From: Apostichopus japonicus
Taxonomy: Eukaryota; Echinodermata; Holothuroidea; Aspidochirotida; Stichopodidae
Direction of reading: 5' to 3'
Length of the DNA stretch: 64,000 bases
Assembly (NCBI RefSeq): GCF_037975245.1
Contig: NC_092577.1
Span: 10,511,513-10,575,512 of the forward strand
The notes under the pieces were generated by a model. It was not told the DNA's origin and made no database searches. It saw nothing but the letters and a program-made list of their open reading frames with translations. Below, in pieces: positions 1 through 11,622 of this stretch (positions within the stretch are counted from its first letter, which is position 1; the number at the start of each line of letters is the position of its first letter). Both the position numbers and the translations under genes were made by a program.

Positions 1-3000
1 TGCTATATGATTAACTACACTGTAGACATGAACATATTTCCAGACAGTGTTAACGCAAAGAGCCTAGTGGTGTTAAAATGCTATGGAGGCTAATTCTCGA
101 GCCTAAGGTCGATTTCCGACCGTGGCAGGTCGATTACGTAATCACAAAACTTTCCTAGCTATAGCGTGCTAATAAGAGCCAATAAAGCAGATCTTTATAG
201 GAGATGTGAAGCCTTTTCTGCTTGGAAAATACCATTTAGCAGTACGCTCTTCAGTTTAGACAGAAGCAACACAAATGCTTGAAACATTTCTTCAACCTGA
301 AAATCGATTTATTTGTCACCAATTGAATTCGCCATTTTATTTGAAGTCCGACAGTTCCCGCCTGTTTCGTGACGTAAGCGAGACACATATTGCATTTCGA
401 CACATTGAAACCTTCGGAGCTTAACATTTCCTACGCTCCGTTCACGATAACTGAGGCAAGATGTTGCCAAATTTTTCAAGAGGAACTTCAGTTTTCTGAA
501 AGAGAACATCATAGTTACCTCCCTACGTGAACAATTTCCGAAAGCACTAGACTTAGTGTACAATTCATATTGATAGACGGGAATTAATTAATTTAAAATC
601 TGGCTCGCAGACGTCATTTTTATAGCTCCCTTGTTATATAATGGCCGCCAACACAGTAGGTATGAACAAATCATAAGAAAATTCCTGAAAATTCTGTGAA
701 AGGTAGTTTAGACTAGTTATTTCAAAGGTGTAAGAATATTAGTCTCTGCTAAGAGATCACTGCAAAACCCCATGGTTTATTTATCTTCTAAGTATAATTT
801 GTTGATTGGATATTTGTAAATTAGCCTCGTTATTGATGGCTGGAATATACATCACTATTAGCCACGAGAACCGTGACCAGTTTTGTAATCAAACTGTCGG
901 GAAAGACTGCTTGATCGTATAACTATATACTATCAATTGATTTTGAGAAAAATGTAATTATCTCTAATCATAGTCCTGTCCTATTCATTTTATTCTCATT
1001 AAACTGACCACAAAACCTTGTACAAAGCATACAAGTCTTTTTACATGTAAACAAGGGCCAGATGTTCCATATAGATTCCTCCGGCAGATACTTAAAATTC
1101 ATACAACAAACATTGATACGCCGATGTCAGAAAACATTGTAAGTTTAGGCTTCCCAATGCGTTCGGAATTGAATACTTGATTTCTATTAAATTGCTGACT
1201 AACATAACCTTGGCTTTGTTCCGTTTTTTCCGCGTCATTTTAGTAGAAAGTTAACCGGAGAAGACAAAAATGCAGACTGGAACAGAGATGCCAAATTTTG
1301 AAAATCATTTAGAGGTTTAAGAAAATGAACACTGTTTTGTGGTATTTTTATTGACACTTTTCATAAAACGTTACATTACGATTACTCAAAACATACTGAA
1401 AAACTTCTAGGAAAATACTAACATGCTTTTTCTATATATACATTAAAATAAGAGAATAAGGAATAATAAACAGAAAAGTGCAAAAAGAAGAAACTCAGCA
1501 ACAGAAACAAAGCAAAGTAGAATCAGAGAAAGTGTACACCCCCCCCCCAAAAAAAATAAGGATATTTTATCAAGCATTACTTGCAAGTTAGATTCCTGAA
1601 AATTAAGTTGATTTCTTCTTAAATTAATAGAAATGTCTTCATCGATTCTTCAAAACTGCATATGGACCCTATTTATTTGGGAATAATTGAATGTTTCAAA
1701 GTTGTTAACAGTTTGTGATTGCATCAGGCAACATCTTATATTGTATGATGTGATCATGGCAACTGAGCTAAAACAGTCTGTCTTTCCTTGTTACATTCAA
1801 ATCATCTATCAACATAGAGAACTTACATTTCTACAGAAAGTGGCATTTTGATGACTCTTCAAATAAAACAGCTGCTCAAACTTTCAAAATGCAGTGCACA
1901 TTAATGAAGAAGAGATGAGGTACAGGGGGAAAAGATTTACATTTATTACCTAGAATGATACCGTTAGCATGCACATGTTATGTTAAGTATGGGCTGAATT
2001 CCTTAGCTGCGGGTGGGGGGTATGGAGGTCTCTCTCCTACCTTGACAAAAGTGTAAATGTGAAAGGGATGCATTCTGAGGCATAGTTAGATTATAATTAA
2101 GGTTATATAACTAATAAGTATTATAAGTATTGATAATGCTGATAAAAAATCATGTAAAAATTATATATTTTGTACAGAAGAGGGCACCCCCCTTGAGCAT
2201 GTCACTAAATGTTACATGCGGTAATAACGTTATACATCAGCCATCGGTCATGTCAAAGTCAATGTAACATTTCATATTTTTAACCGAACGACTTCATCTG
2301 ACAAGGTTGAGATTGGCGACTATTTAATATTTGGTGAACCACAGTCCATGGGTTCATTTCAACATATTGATACAAACATACGACTATTCGACATAATAAT
2401 ACTTCCATTTAGTACCTCGTGTAACATAAAGATTACATACATTGTATAGACCAAGAAAAATTTATATTAAATGATAGGATGATATTTGTAGAATCAAAAT
2501 TATGAAACATGAAGAAAAGGTTACTGACATCGGTGAAATGATCTGGCAATTGAATCACAAAAGTAAGGAATAAATCATAACATAATTTCAGAATCCTATT
2601 ATTGAAATATTGAAACAAAAGGGGTAGAAAATTGAATGAATCATCCAGGTTTTAATTCTTGTGTTGTTTCAATCGAGTTGATATTCCGTTAACTTAACAA
2701 GTTTAACTTTCGTAATTAAGGCGTCATCTTCATGTGAGTTTTAACATGCTGCGAGCTGATATAACGAGCTGCAGTGAACCCATTCTTAGCTGAAATTACT
2801 GACCCATTTACAGCAGATTTTATCCAAACAGTATACCTACAGAGACTTTCATATTTGCGCACTGCGCCCGTGAAACTCCTAACCGTAAGTTGTTCCGTTT
2901 TGATTGCGTTATGTCTGAAACTCATCGCTTCAACCTTCCTTTTAACATTCGTTTCCGTGTTTTTGCCCTTATGTATTTGCTGTCACTTACTGCAATGATG

Positions 3001-3219
3001 TCCACACCTTAGTCATAAATGCTCTTATTAATAGAGTTGCTTAAAACGTATTTTGCGGAGTTATCATTTCGTGTGTGAAATAAATATATATTATTCTGTG
3101 TTTGATCATTTACAAATGATTATTTGAAGGTAGATGAGGGTTTCTGTAATGGAAACGTTTTTCAATAATCACTGACTACAATTTAAGAAGACTATTCTCT
3201 TAATTCTTCACAACATTGC
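1..3219. other. Non-coding 3' flank of TRIM gene 1
   Basis: No recognisable gene. The stretch is collinear with 14191-17849 and 22162-25783 apart from small indels. It includes a C tract near 1541 that varies in length between units. A 69-codon minus-strand reading frame at 2716-2925 is also open in unit 3 (25277-25489) but is broken by a deletion in unit 2. It matches no family I know, so I treat it as non-coding or a remnant. Confidence 0.6.
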
Positions 3220-5394
3220 CTATAACCCGTACGTGTACAGTTTCGCTGATGTAGATGATGCTACCAAAAGTTTCTCCTCATCATACGTTCTGCTTATAGT
3301 CAGACGAAAAACCATGTCATTTATTGGTTTAGTTGTTGCCAGCTGTTTGCCATCCCGATTGTATTGTACGATTACTCCGTTAACGTGACCGCGGATAGAT
3401 GCTCGCCACAATACGTAGATGAAATCGTTTACGTCTGTACAAACACTGATAGGTATGAATTGGCATCCTTCCAAATCTGGTTTTGTGAATTCATACATCA
3501 GTTTACTCTCTGTTCCCTCCATGTTGATTGCGTATGCCCTCTTACATTTATTGTCACCACATACCAGGATATTACCTCTATGTAAAATGATATCTTGCAA
3601 CCCACTGATTACATCTGGTAGCTTTATGGTGTGAATGTAATTCAACTTATTATCAAATACATACACATATCTGCTGTTAGTGCCGACAAAGACGTGCTTG
3701 CTATCAGGATCGGTCGTCACACTCCACACCAATCGATCTGCTGGAAATTTGGATATCTTTTTGCCTCTGTACGATTTATCACGGACATCGTAAATACCGA
3801 TTTCATCGGGATAACAGACGGTTACAACTTTAAACTTTGACAACGAACAACAGAAACGATATGGGGTAGACGTCTTGGCAGACTTAATCTGTTTTTGTGT
3901 TAGTATGGCTCGTCTTCTGTTCATGACAGTAATATGGGAGTGCTCAGGTAATGACTCGCCAGTGATGACGATGTTACCATCCCTGGTGCTTGTAATACCA
4001 CTCATTTTCCAACCTTTAGTTTTGAAGTCCTCAACAATTAAAACAGAGTCTGGATGATCAGCGATTATTACGTCATTGGTAATGGATTTTGCTAAATCAC
4101 TGAGATTAACATCCGATAACAATTCTATTTCTGGAAAGTCCTTTTTCATTTCTTCTATCAGAGTTTCGCTGGCTGCTCTAATATCAGGGATACACTGAGC
4201 ATATGTCCACTTGTCTTTAGAAGCGAAAATAGATGAAGTCGTAACTGTGAAGTTTTCATATCGCTTAACAATCTGGTCACAATAATCTGATAGTTTCTTT
4301 AGTTCATCTTCGTTCCTTCTGGGAAGTTGTTCTGTAGCGCTTGTGAAATTCTCTACATTGGCTTCTAAACGTCTAAGTTTTCTACGGAGTTCGTCCTCAA
4401 TTTCATCATACCTTTCTTTTAAATCTTCTGTTTCGTTGTCATATTTTGTATCTGTTGCTTTCTGTTGGCCAGCATATTTTTCTTTCAATTGGGCCAATTC
4501 TCGTTCGAAAAGAAGCCTCGTTTGTCCCTGTTCTTGTCTTCTTCGGTGTTCTATAGCCCGTAAGCTGCTTCCTTTGCTATCGGCAACTTCGGCAAGTTGT
4601 TTATTAATCTTATCTACCTGCGGTTTTTGCTGATCGATAAAATCTTTTGTCATTTTGGCGAGGTTTTCCTTCGTATTTCGGGTAATGTTACTGATTTTAT
4701 TTGAAAAGTCGTATAATTTAGGTTTTTGTATCTCTAATTCAGCAAGTTTCTTTTCGAGCAATTGTCTTTCACTTTGAGCTAACTCAGTTACGTCATGTAG
4801 GTCATGACCTTTGTGTTTACTGTATGTACAAATCACACAAACTGGTACATTTCCGCAACTACTGCAACATAATATGGCGCTCTCTTTCACATGTGTATGG
4901 CACCTAGGATCTTCCGTTAGTGCTGCTAATTTATCCAGTGTTAGGTGATTATCTTCAATACTTTCCAATTTCAGAGTATGTGGTTGATGATCTATAAACA
5001 TTTTATTGATGATGTGAATCTCGTAGCATTCTTCACACAAAAAATCGCAACACTTAAAGCAGTATGCTGAAACTATCGTGTTCTTTGAACAGCTGATGCA
5101 TTTCTTTAAATCTTGACTTTCAAAACATTTTTGCAATTGTATAAACTCTAGTATACTCTTCATATGAAAGTCAGTCTTGAAATCGTCAACCCCATTCTCT
5201 GGTATGTCATAATCCTGTTTACACAATGGACACTTAACCGCCCCATCTTGGCTGATTTCAACGACAGTTTGCAAACATTCTCTACAGTATCGATGAAGAC
5301 ATGGCAGCAGCTTTGGTTCCTTAAAGTGATCCAAGCAAATCGGACACTGGAAGAAATTATCTTCCATGTCCCTAAGAGGGGTAGCAGAGGCCAT
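3220..5394 (-). CDS. TRIM-like RING/B-box/coiled-coil protein, copy 1 (predicted E3 ubiquitin ligase)
   Basis: Predicted 724-aa protein in one exon. Seen: a C3HC4 RING (C17, C20, C32, H34, C37, C40, C55, C58); a first B-box-like cluster at about 99-139; a second B-box at about 165-200 (CHTH, CCSSC, VCVIC, HKGH); a charged coiled coil at about 205-375; and a C-terminal region (about 420-724) with propeller-type strands such as HVFVGTNSRYVYVFD. The layout matches TRIM proteins with NHL/WD-like propellers (TRIM2/3/56/71 style). RING-TRIM proteins usually transfer ubiquitin, often in innate immunity; that role is inferred here. I chose the ATG in ACGATGG because a splice acceptor lies 20 nt upstream, so the in-frame codons before it are intronic. 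The 3' end was not defined. Confidence 0.9.
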   Translation of the reverse strand: MASATPLRDMEDNFFQCPICLDHFKEPKLLPCLHRYCRECLQTVVEISQDGAVKCPLCKQDYDIPENGVDDFKTDFHMKSILEFIQLQKCFESQDLKKCISCSKNTIVSAYCFKCCDFLCEECYEIHIINKMFIDHQPHTLKLESIEDNHLTLDKLAALTEDPRCHTHVKESAILCCSSCGNVPVCVICTYSKHKGHDLHDVTELAQSERQLLEKKLAELEIQKPKLYDFSNKISNITRNTKENLAKMTKDFIDQQKPQVDKINKQLAEVADSKGSSLRAIEHRRRQEQGQTRLLFERELAQLKEKYAGQQKATDTKYDNETEDLKERYDEIEDELRRKLRRLEANVENFTSATEQLPRRNEDELKKLSDYCDQIVKRYENFTVTTSSIFASKDKWTYAQCIPDIRAASETLIEEMKKDFPEIELLSDVNLSDLAKSITNDVIIADHPDSVLIVEDFKTKGWKMSGITSTRDGNIVITGESLPEHSHITVMNRRRAILTQKQIKSAKTSTPYRFCCSLSKFKVVTVCYPDEIGIYDVRDKSYRGKKISKFPADRLVWSVTTDPDSKHVFVGTNSRYVYVFDNKLNYIHTIKLPDVISGLQDIILHRGNILVCGDNKCKRAYAINMEGTESKLMYEFTKPDLEGCQFIPISVCTDVNDFIYVLWRASIRGHVNGVIVQYNRDGKQLATTKPINDMVFRLTISRTYDEEKLLVASSTSAKLYTYGL

Positions 5395-5414
5395 CGTTCT
5401 GGTAGATGCGATTT

Positions 5415-5568
5415 CTGGAGTACAGAGCAAAATAAACGCGGTGGATAAATATTATTGTAGCGATTATAGTAATTTTTTTAACAAATTTCCCAAACTTAGA
5501 TTCATCATTTAACACTGATGACAACATATGTTAGCCTCATGTACAGATTGCACATATAGTATGCCTAC
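5415..5568 (-). other. Predicted 5'-leader intron of TRIM gene 1
   Basis: On the minus strand the donor GTGAAG|GTAGGC ends an upstream exon at 5569, and the acceptor CTCTGTACTCCAG|AAATC starts the coding exon at 5414. That gives a 154-nt intron. Matching sites at matching positions are present in all five TRIM-like genes of the window (142-154 nt), which supports the call. The transcription start is not visible. A TATA-like stretch near 5586-5598 is too close to the donor to serve this exon simply. Confidence 0.6.
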
Positions 5569-5666
5569 CTTCACTGTTCGATTTCTATGTATATAGAGGA
5601 TCCACTGGTAACGGCCAATACACTTCATTCGGTATTACCTTTGCTTTCCGTGCTTGACTAATATTA
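5460..5666. repeat. Proximal part of the ~290-bp repeat array of unit 1
   Basis: Contains the array hallmarks: acattgcacatatagtatgcc-type text, the leader donor, and gaggatccactggtaacggcc. The Harbinger element interrupts the array at 5667, and it resumes at 11620. Confidence 0.8.
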
Positions 5667-5847
5667 AGGGCCGGTCACACTACAGCGATATCGGATCGGA
5701 AACTGATCCGATATAAAATCGCTCCTATAAATCGGATCGGGGAACAGGTCACACTACAGCGATATTTAAACGGAGTGCGTATTCTACGTAGCAACCTGTA
5801 TGCGCGCGTACGTCTGAACTTCAATGCAACTCAGTTAAGTGAGAAAC

Positions 5848-8800
5848 ATGGCAGACAACGAAATGGACGAAGATATGCTCCTCTATCAGTTATGGAAGAA
5901 GAACCGTGAGAGATGTCCCCGATTGTGGGTACATGCTATAAATGAAAAGCGCGAGGAGCTCGGCGAGTACCACACTCTGGTAAGAGAACTCTCTAGCCAC
6001 GAAGACAAGTTCCAAAATTACTTCAGGATGAACGAGAACCAGTTTGAGCACATTTTGGACCTCGTACAAGATGACCTCAAAAGACAGGTGACAGTGACAC
6101 AGCTCAGAAAACCAATTTCTGCTCGTCAAAGATTAGCGATTTGTCTCAGGTAAGCAAGCGTTGATATTGCAGTAATGAAGTCTACCAATAACCACTTGCC
6201 GTTTTCAAAATAATTGACAATCTTCACCGTAGCGTAATCTTTTCATGCGACACGAGGGAAGGAAGGAAGTAAAGGTCTTAAAAGAGGGGAGATTGAACAG
6301 GGCAACAAGGAGGGCTGGGAGATCTTGGAATTCGGAGTCTACGCCTACACCGGATGAATTGGCAGGCCTCTTTAAAAATAAATGTGATACACCATTGTAA
6401 ACAGCTGATCTGGCACTGTGCCACACCTTGCTACCGCGCCCAAGTAAAAGAAAAGTGGGGGGCATGCAGGAAATGTGTGGAATGTTTGAAACTGACATGG
6501 GGCGGCGCCTTAGGGCGTCAAGCAAAAGCTATGACCGCCAGGGAAAGATCTCATCTAGCTGAAATACATCTATTAAACAGTTGGCTATCGACTATTGAAC
6601 ACATGTAATCTTTGTTTAAATCACTGGACCCATATTTCATGTTCCTTGATTAGTCAAATGACACCTGATAATTTGTTGAGACTAATTCTTAAATAAAAAA
6701 TTGATATGCTTACAAGAATACGACAAAGTTTCATATCAAATTCATTCGCTTTATTTTCATTCTCTTCATGACTTTTCCACTTGTTTCAACTTTTATACCG
6801 TGTTTGCATTAACTTGGCATTTCAAAATCATAAATTATCAAAGGGTGGATCTCATACATTTAAATTGCAATTGAAATGTGCAAAATGTTCATGCTTGGGT
6901 ATTAAAATAAAATGCCCACATATATCAATGTGGCATTGTCTAATGTTCTGGCTACTTAGAGAGAGGTGCAAAAGGATACATTGTTGTTGACCATGTGCCT
7001 TTCTAGGACTTCCTGTAAATTAACATTTAACATTTGGTAAAAGAAATAATACAACACTCTCTTCAACCGGCCAGAATTAATTAATTTCAACCAGAAATCA
7101 AAATCAGATTCCCTGCCTTATGAAAAGTAACATTCACCTCTGATATGTAGTTTGGAACTTGTTACTATTATTGATCAACAAGGGTGTTACCTAGGTAATC
7201 AGACTTACTCAGCCAATGGAAGAATTGAAGGCTGATAAGAGCAAAATTTCTTTTACAGTAATACAGGACAGTACAAATTCCTCTCAGTTAAAATAGTAGC
7301 AAGTCTGACACCCGTCTCAAAATTCCTAAGAGACCTTAATGGAGACCTGAAGTTAACCTTTAACCTCTCAGCCACATGCTACTGAAAGAATGAACCACAA
7401 ACCAATAATTTCAAATTTGTATTGTAATGGTTGCAAAATTTGTGCTTCCTTCAAGAATATGTAAACAATATGATGAACCAATCAATTAAAAGATGATGGC
7501 CCTTTTATAGTTCCTCTTGAACCCAGAATTAAAAAAATCCTGTGAAACAGAACTTCTCTTGAGAACACGCATATGAAGACTGCCAGAAGCCTAAAATTGC
7601 CTGAATTGACACAATTTTTGCACAACATGTACTTCCATTCATGCTCTTAAACATGAAAGCTACAAAACCAGACCCTGATTGATAACATATCAAAAAAGAT
7701 GTTCTCCTACTGCAGTTTGGCACTTTTCCTGAAGGAGAACATTCTCACGGATTGATATAGACTCTAATAGGAGTATGCCATTCTAAGAGCACTGCTGTCT
7801 GTAAAGGAAAATAACTATGGGATGCCAAAAGGGAAAGTATGAGTTCTTAAATAAATGGATTTCCACTCCACTACATAAATTTGCCAATCATTTCGGGACT
7901 GACCTATTTAATAGAAATATAAAAATACAAAATGGCAAAAATGGAATAAATAAATCATCATTATAAGAAAGATGATATCGATCGGCTTCTTCAAATTCAT
8001 CTGATGATATTTTTGATGCAATTAATGGATTTGACTGTATTCTGATCTTTTCAAGGCTCTAAGGGTTGATCTAACATTTTTATTTCTGCTCTGTGAATTA
8101 TCTGATGAATTTCAAATTTAATTTCTGATTGGAGGTGCATAGGGAAATTACGCACTGTGCATGCCATTGATTTGAAGAAGTGATCGATATCATCTTCCTT
8201 AGTCAGAAGTTGCCTTTTCTCTTTAAAATATTCGAGGATGATCTGTCTCCAGATTCTGCTCCTTCCTTTTACGGGTAGGCACCTTTGGAGATAGAATGCA
8301 GGGAGAGTGGATTGGTGAAGTACCCCCACATGCTTCCTCTAATGCCATATCCAGTTCTGCGGACGTGGATTGAGTATCTGAAGGAAGATGATCCACAGAT
8401 CTGCTTTCTTCCAAGTTACCACACGTTCTAAATGTAAATTAAAAAATAACATAAAATAAAATAAAACATATTCAATGACAATCATCCATTGAAAATCAAA
8501 AGGGATTATAAAATGCAAAACAGTAGAGTATAATTGTGCCAAGAACCATCCAAAATACCAACCTACAGTTCTTTTATTATCTTTGTCAACAAGCAAATTT
8601 CAACTAAAATCTGGTTTTACCCAATTCCATAGAAATTGAAACACCACAGAAAATGTTGCAATTATAACCAAGGTTTTTGCAAGAAAACGTGAAGGTGATA
8701 ACATATAACCTTAACAAGAACTTTAATTTGAAGTTTGTCAAGCTGAGTCTACTAACTACTTTGCAGATTCCATGAACCAAATACAAAATGAGAGCTACAA

Positions 8801-9902
8801 ACACTTGTTTACAATGATAATATAGATTCATTAAGTCAATATTGAATAATCATTATTGCTCTTCTCTTTGATAATGCATAGCAATGACTTACTCTCGTTG
8901 TTTAAGGAAAGGCAATAAGAACTGCAGGACATCAGCGTATCGGTATTTTTTTATTTTCCTGTTTTCGTCCCCAGACTTGTGGCCCTTCATTTTTTTATGA
9001 TAGTTATTGAAGGCATCTCTAAGGTTCATCCACCTTTTCTGCGCTGCCTCCCCTATTTGAAAAGAATAAATAGATATTTTACTTGAAAGTAACATATTTA
9101 GAACAATGAATTTCTGTATTTTTGTCTTTCCATTGGTAGGTTTTTGGCTACAGGAGACTCGTACAAGTCGTTTGCATATAGTTACAGGGTTGGAAAATCC
9201 ACCATAGTTGGCATAGTTCCGGAGACGTGCGAAATACTCTGGAGAAAGTTACAACCACTGTACATGCCCGTTCCAAAGAGAAAGGATTGGGAGACAACAG
9301 ACGAAGGATTTCTCAATAGATGGCAATTCCCAAACTGCATTGGTGCAATTGATGGCAAGCATGTGGTTATCCAGGCACCACCAAATTCAGGATCTGTGTT
9401 CTTTAACTACAAACACACTTTTTGTGTAGTTCTCATGGCTATAGTAGACCACATGTACTGTTTCACTGTAATCGATGTTGGTGCTTTTGGGTCATGTAGT
9501 GATGGAGGGATTTTTGCCAGGAGCCAAATAGGACGGCAAATGGACAGCAATGAGCTGAATATACCTCCATACCAACAGCTCCCTGGAGCTCCTGAAATAG
9601 GAAAGCTACCTTTTGTTGCTGTAGGTGATGAAGCTTTCCCATTAAAAATTAATTTAATGAGGCCTTATCCTGGACAGCACCTATGTGAAGGGAAGAGAAT
9701 TTACAATTATCGCCTTTCACGGGCCAGGAGGGTCGTGGAGAATGCCTTCGGAATCCTTGCAGCCCGTTGGAGGATCTACCAGCGAAGGATTCAGCTACAA
9801 CCACAGAATGTGGATAAAATTATTAAAGCAACCTGTGCCTTGCACAACTTTCTACAGAAAACTTCACAATCCGCACAGATGACACAACAAATGAGACTGT
9901 AA
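5848..9902 (+). CDS. HARBI1-like: HARBI1-type Harbinger nuclease (transposase), two exons
   Basis: Exon 1 is 5848-6149 and ends CTCAG|GTAAGC. Exon 2 is 9140-9902 after GGTAG. The junction restores an Arg codon and the family-typical run LAICLRFLATGDSY. The spliced product is 354 aa, normal for HARBI1. The N-terminal part has the usual RLWVHAIN and KFQNYFRMNENQF motifs. The DDE-type catalytic region shows IGAIDGKH (first Asp), GSCSDGGIF (second Asp), VGDEAFPL and RARRVVENAFGILAARWR (Glu). HARBI1 proteins cut and join transposon ends in the nucleus with a separate DNA-binding partner. No stop or frameshift is seen. The 3-kb intron (6150-9139) contains the last exons of the opposite-strand partner gene. 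Confidence 0.92.
6154..8050. other. HARBI1 intron, upstream part
   Basis: Intronic sequence between HARBI1 exon 1 and the 3' end of the opposite MADF-type gene. Short open frames near 6205-6610 are not recognisable, overlap one another on both strands and lack family motifs. Nothing else was seen. Confidence 0.5.
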
Positions 9903-11416
9903 ATGCTCAGGAGAGTGCAGTCAGTTTGCAAGACATGCAAATGAAAGGTTGCCATGCTAGCCATGAGGCTATTAATACAAGACAGAAGTTTCAGCATTAT
10001 TTTAATTCAGAAACTGGTTCTGTACCATGGCAGAGGACATCATGCTTTGGCAACGTTTAATGCAAGTAATGTTGAAATTGTGTTATTTTCACTGTCATAT
10101 ATCACCATTTACAAATTTGACTTTATCCTTAATTGAAGGAAGGTGTGGTGAGGTGGGATAGAAGAGTTTATCTTTCTTTTTTGTTCTTTTTTTTCTTGAG
10201 TTACACTAGATTTCAATTCTGTCAATAGATATTAAACTGATTACACTTTTGGATTCTTACTCATTCTTTCCTCTGTCCTGCTCAAAGAATAACACTGGCA
10301 AGAACATGTAGGCCTATTTGAGAATGTATTTTGAGAGATAACACTCTCCAAGCGCTGGGTCAACCGAGCATAGACTTCCCTGCTTTATTCGTCCTGCACT
10401 GCCAGCCTAGCCTGTTGGAATTGGCTGCACAAAATATTACCTGACATAAAACAACAGAAAGGGCTAGGGGCCTAGGCCTATTACTAGTGTATTATGCCCT
10501 ACGCCTACTAGTCTAGTAGTAGCATGGACACTGCAAAGTTCTGACACCTAAGCCTTAAAACACCACAAAACTATAACTTACTATAACTTATAACTAAACT
10601 TAACAAATATGTGTGTTCATACTGTACTGCACACAGGTCATTTTGGAGAGCAAATAACTGTAGTTTCGTAGTTTTTCGTGAAATTGGCTCTTGCTTGTAG
10701 GTTGTCATGGTGAAATTGTGTATTTCTTAGGGGTAGAATATACAGTTTAAACATTTAATGAGAGCCACTTCCACGAAAAGCTACAAACTTCACTTCGAGT
10801 TGACTTGGCTAGTAGTATTAAAGCTAATTGTAAGAACTGCAGAGCCCACTTTACCATCACACTAACTGCGTTTTGTCGTAAAAGTAGATCAACCAAGCGT
10901 GACAGGATTTTAATGCCGCCATCTCTGAAATTTTTTCCTAGGCAGAGTAATTTGGAAAACAAGTTTTCACTAATCCTTCAATAAAACAGTGACTTTGCCT
11001 ACCATAACCACAAGCTTAGAATAATTACTTCATGAAAGGTTGCGAGTGATGTCGAATTTTAGTATCGTTCTCCGATTGAGAGCAGCAGCAAACATATGCA
11101 GTGTTGTTGGTCGCCCCGAGGATGAAGGTCGAAATGTATATAGGCCTATTAATATAATACTAATGGCATAGCTGTCGCAATACAATACAATAAAGCCTAT
11201 TCCTAGGTACTACAAAAGACTACACTAAAATGCATCATATGCTAGTTCATTTTGTGGGTTTTTCATACACGAAACCATGTACTTACCACTCATACCGACA
11301 TTTCCCCCAGTTGAGTCCCATATATCTCTCTTCCGGGTAGAATCCTTAAAATTCTTGTCTGTTTTATCGTATAGTTCAGTATAATTCAACCAATTTCTCA
11401 TTTCCTCGTCCGCCAT
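8051..11416 (-). pseudogene. Harbinger partner: MADF-BESS DNA-binding protein, three exons, frameshifted
   Basis: Exon 1 (11287-11416) starts at MADEEMRNW and holds LYDKTDKNFKDSTRKRDIW, then the donor G|GTAAGT. Exon 2 (8893-9052) holds EAAQKRWMNLRDAFNNYHKK and RYADVLQFLLPFLKQRE, together a MADF domain. It ends CGAGA|GTAAGT. Exon 3 (8427 to 8051) begins after TTTAG. Its second half has a BESS-like segment (EDDIDHFFKSMACTVRNF). The three exons total 667 nt, one too many, and the frame changes near 8235-8245. So this copy has a one-base frameshift between the acidic linker and the BESS region, unless an unseen splice avoids it. MADF proteins are known partners of Harbinger nucleases. HARBI1 exon 2 lies inside its first intron. 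Confidence 0.72.
9903..11224. other. Harbinger 3' part without recognised coding sequence
   Basis: Lies between the nuclease stop codon and exon 1 of the MADF gene, whose intron it forms. AATAAA-type signals occur on the plus strand near 10979 and 11186 and could serve the nuclease transcript. No other feature was seen. Confidence 0.5.
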
Positions 11417-11460
11417 AATGATTGGTAACTAGTTCGGAACTTCGGGCACTTACAAAATTG

Positions 11461-11491
11461 TGACGTCAATATAAACAAAGGCGCTGATTGG
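11461..11491 (-). promoter_or_regulatory. Likely promoter elements of the MADF gene (CRE and CCAAT box)
   Basis: Forty-five to 75 bp upstream of the MADF ATG are a perfect palindromic TGACGTCA (11461-11468) and, on the minus strand, CCAATCAG (11484-11491). Both are classic proximal promoter motifs, bound by CREB/ATF-type factors and by NF-Y. Use as a promoter is inferred from position. Confidence 0.45.
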
Positions 11492-11622
11492 ACAAAACTG
11501 CGCAAATCGGATAGTCGTCCGATATGTGACCGTTCTAATAGGAAACCCACTGTTCCGATTTTTTCTGTAAAAATCGGAATCGGATTCCGATCCGATATCG
11601 CTGTAGTGTGACCGGCCCTTTA

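Larger units (their letters stand above)
5667..11619. mobile_element. Complete PIF/Harbinger DNA transposon
   Basis: The 5953-bp element begins agggccggtcacac and ends with its reverse complement. The terminal inverted repeats are perfect over 35 bp (5667-5701 and 11585-11619). It is flanked by TTA at 5664-5666 and 11620-11622, the 3-bp target duplication typical of Harbinger. Units 2 and 3 supply the empty site (taatgTTAtattc, near 20289), confirming both ends. An inner direct copy of the terminal motif (ggtcacactacagcgatat) lies at 5747-5765 and may be a second protein-binding site. It carries a nuclease gene on the plus strand and a MADF-type gene on the minus strand. Confidence 0.96.

Noticed and set aside
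5395-5430. In-frame N-terminal extension of TRIM copies 1-3 (12 codons)
   Set aside because: It starts at TTG in copies 1 and 3, and in all copies most of it lies upstream of a conserved splice acceptor, so it is intronic.
5586-5598. TATA box as the promoter of the TRIM gene 1 leader exon
   Set aside because: Transcription starting about 30 bp downstream would begin at or beyond the predicted donor at 5569, leaving no first exon, so I did not annotate it as the promoter.
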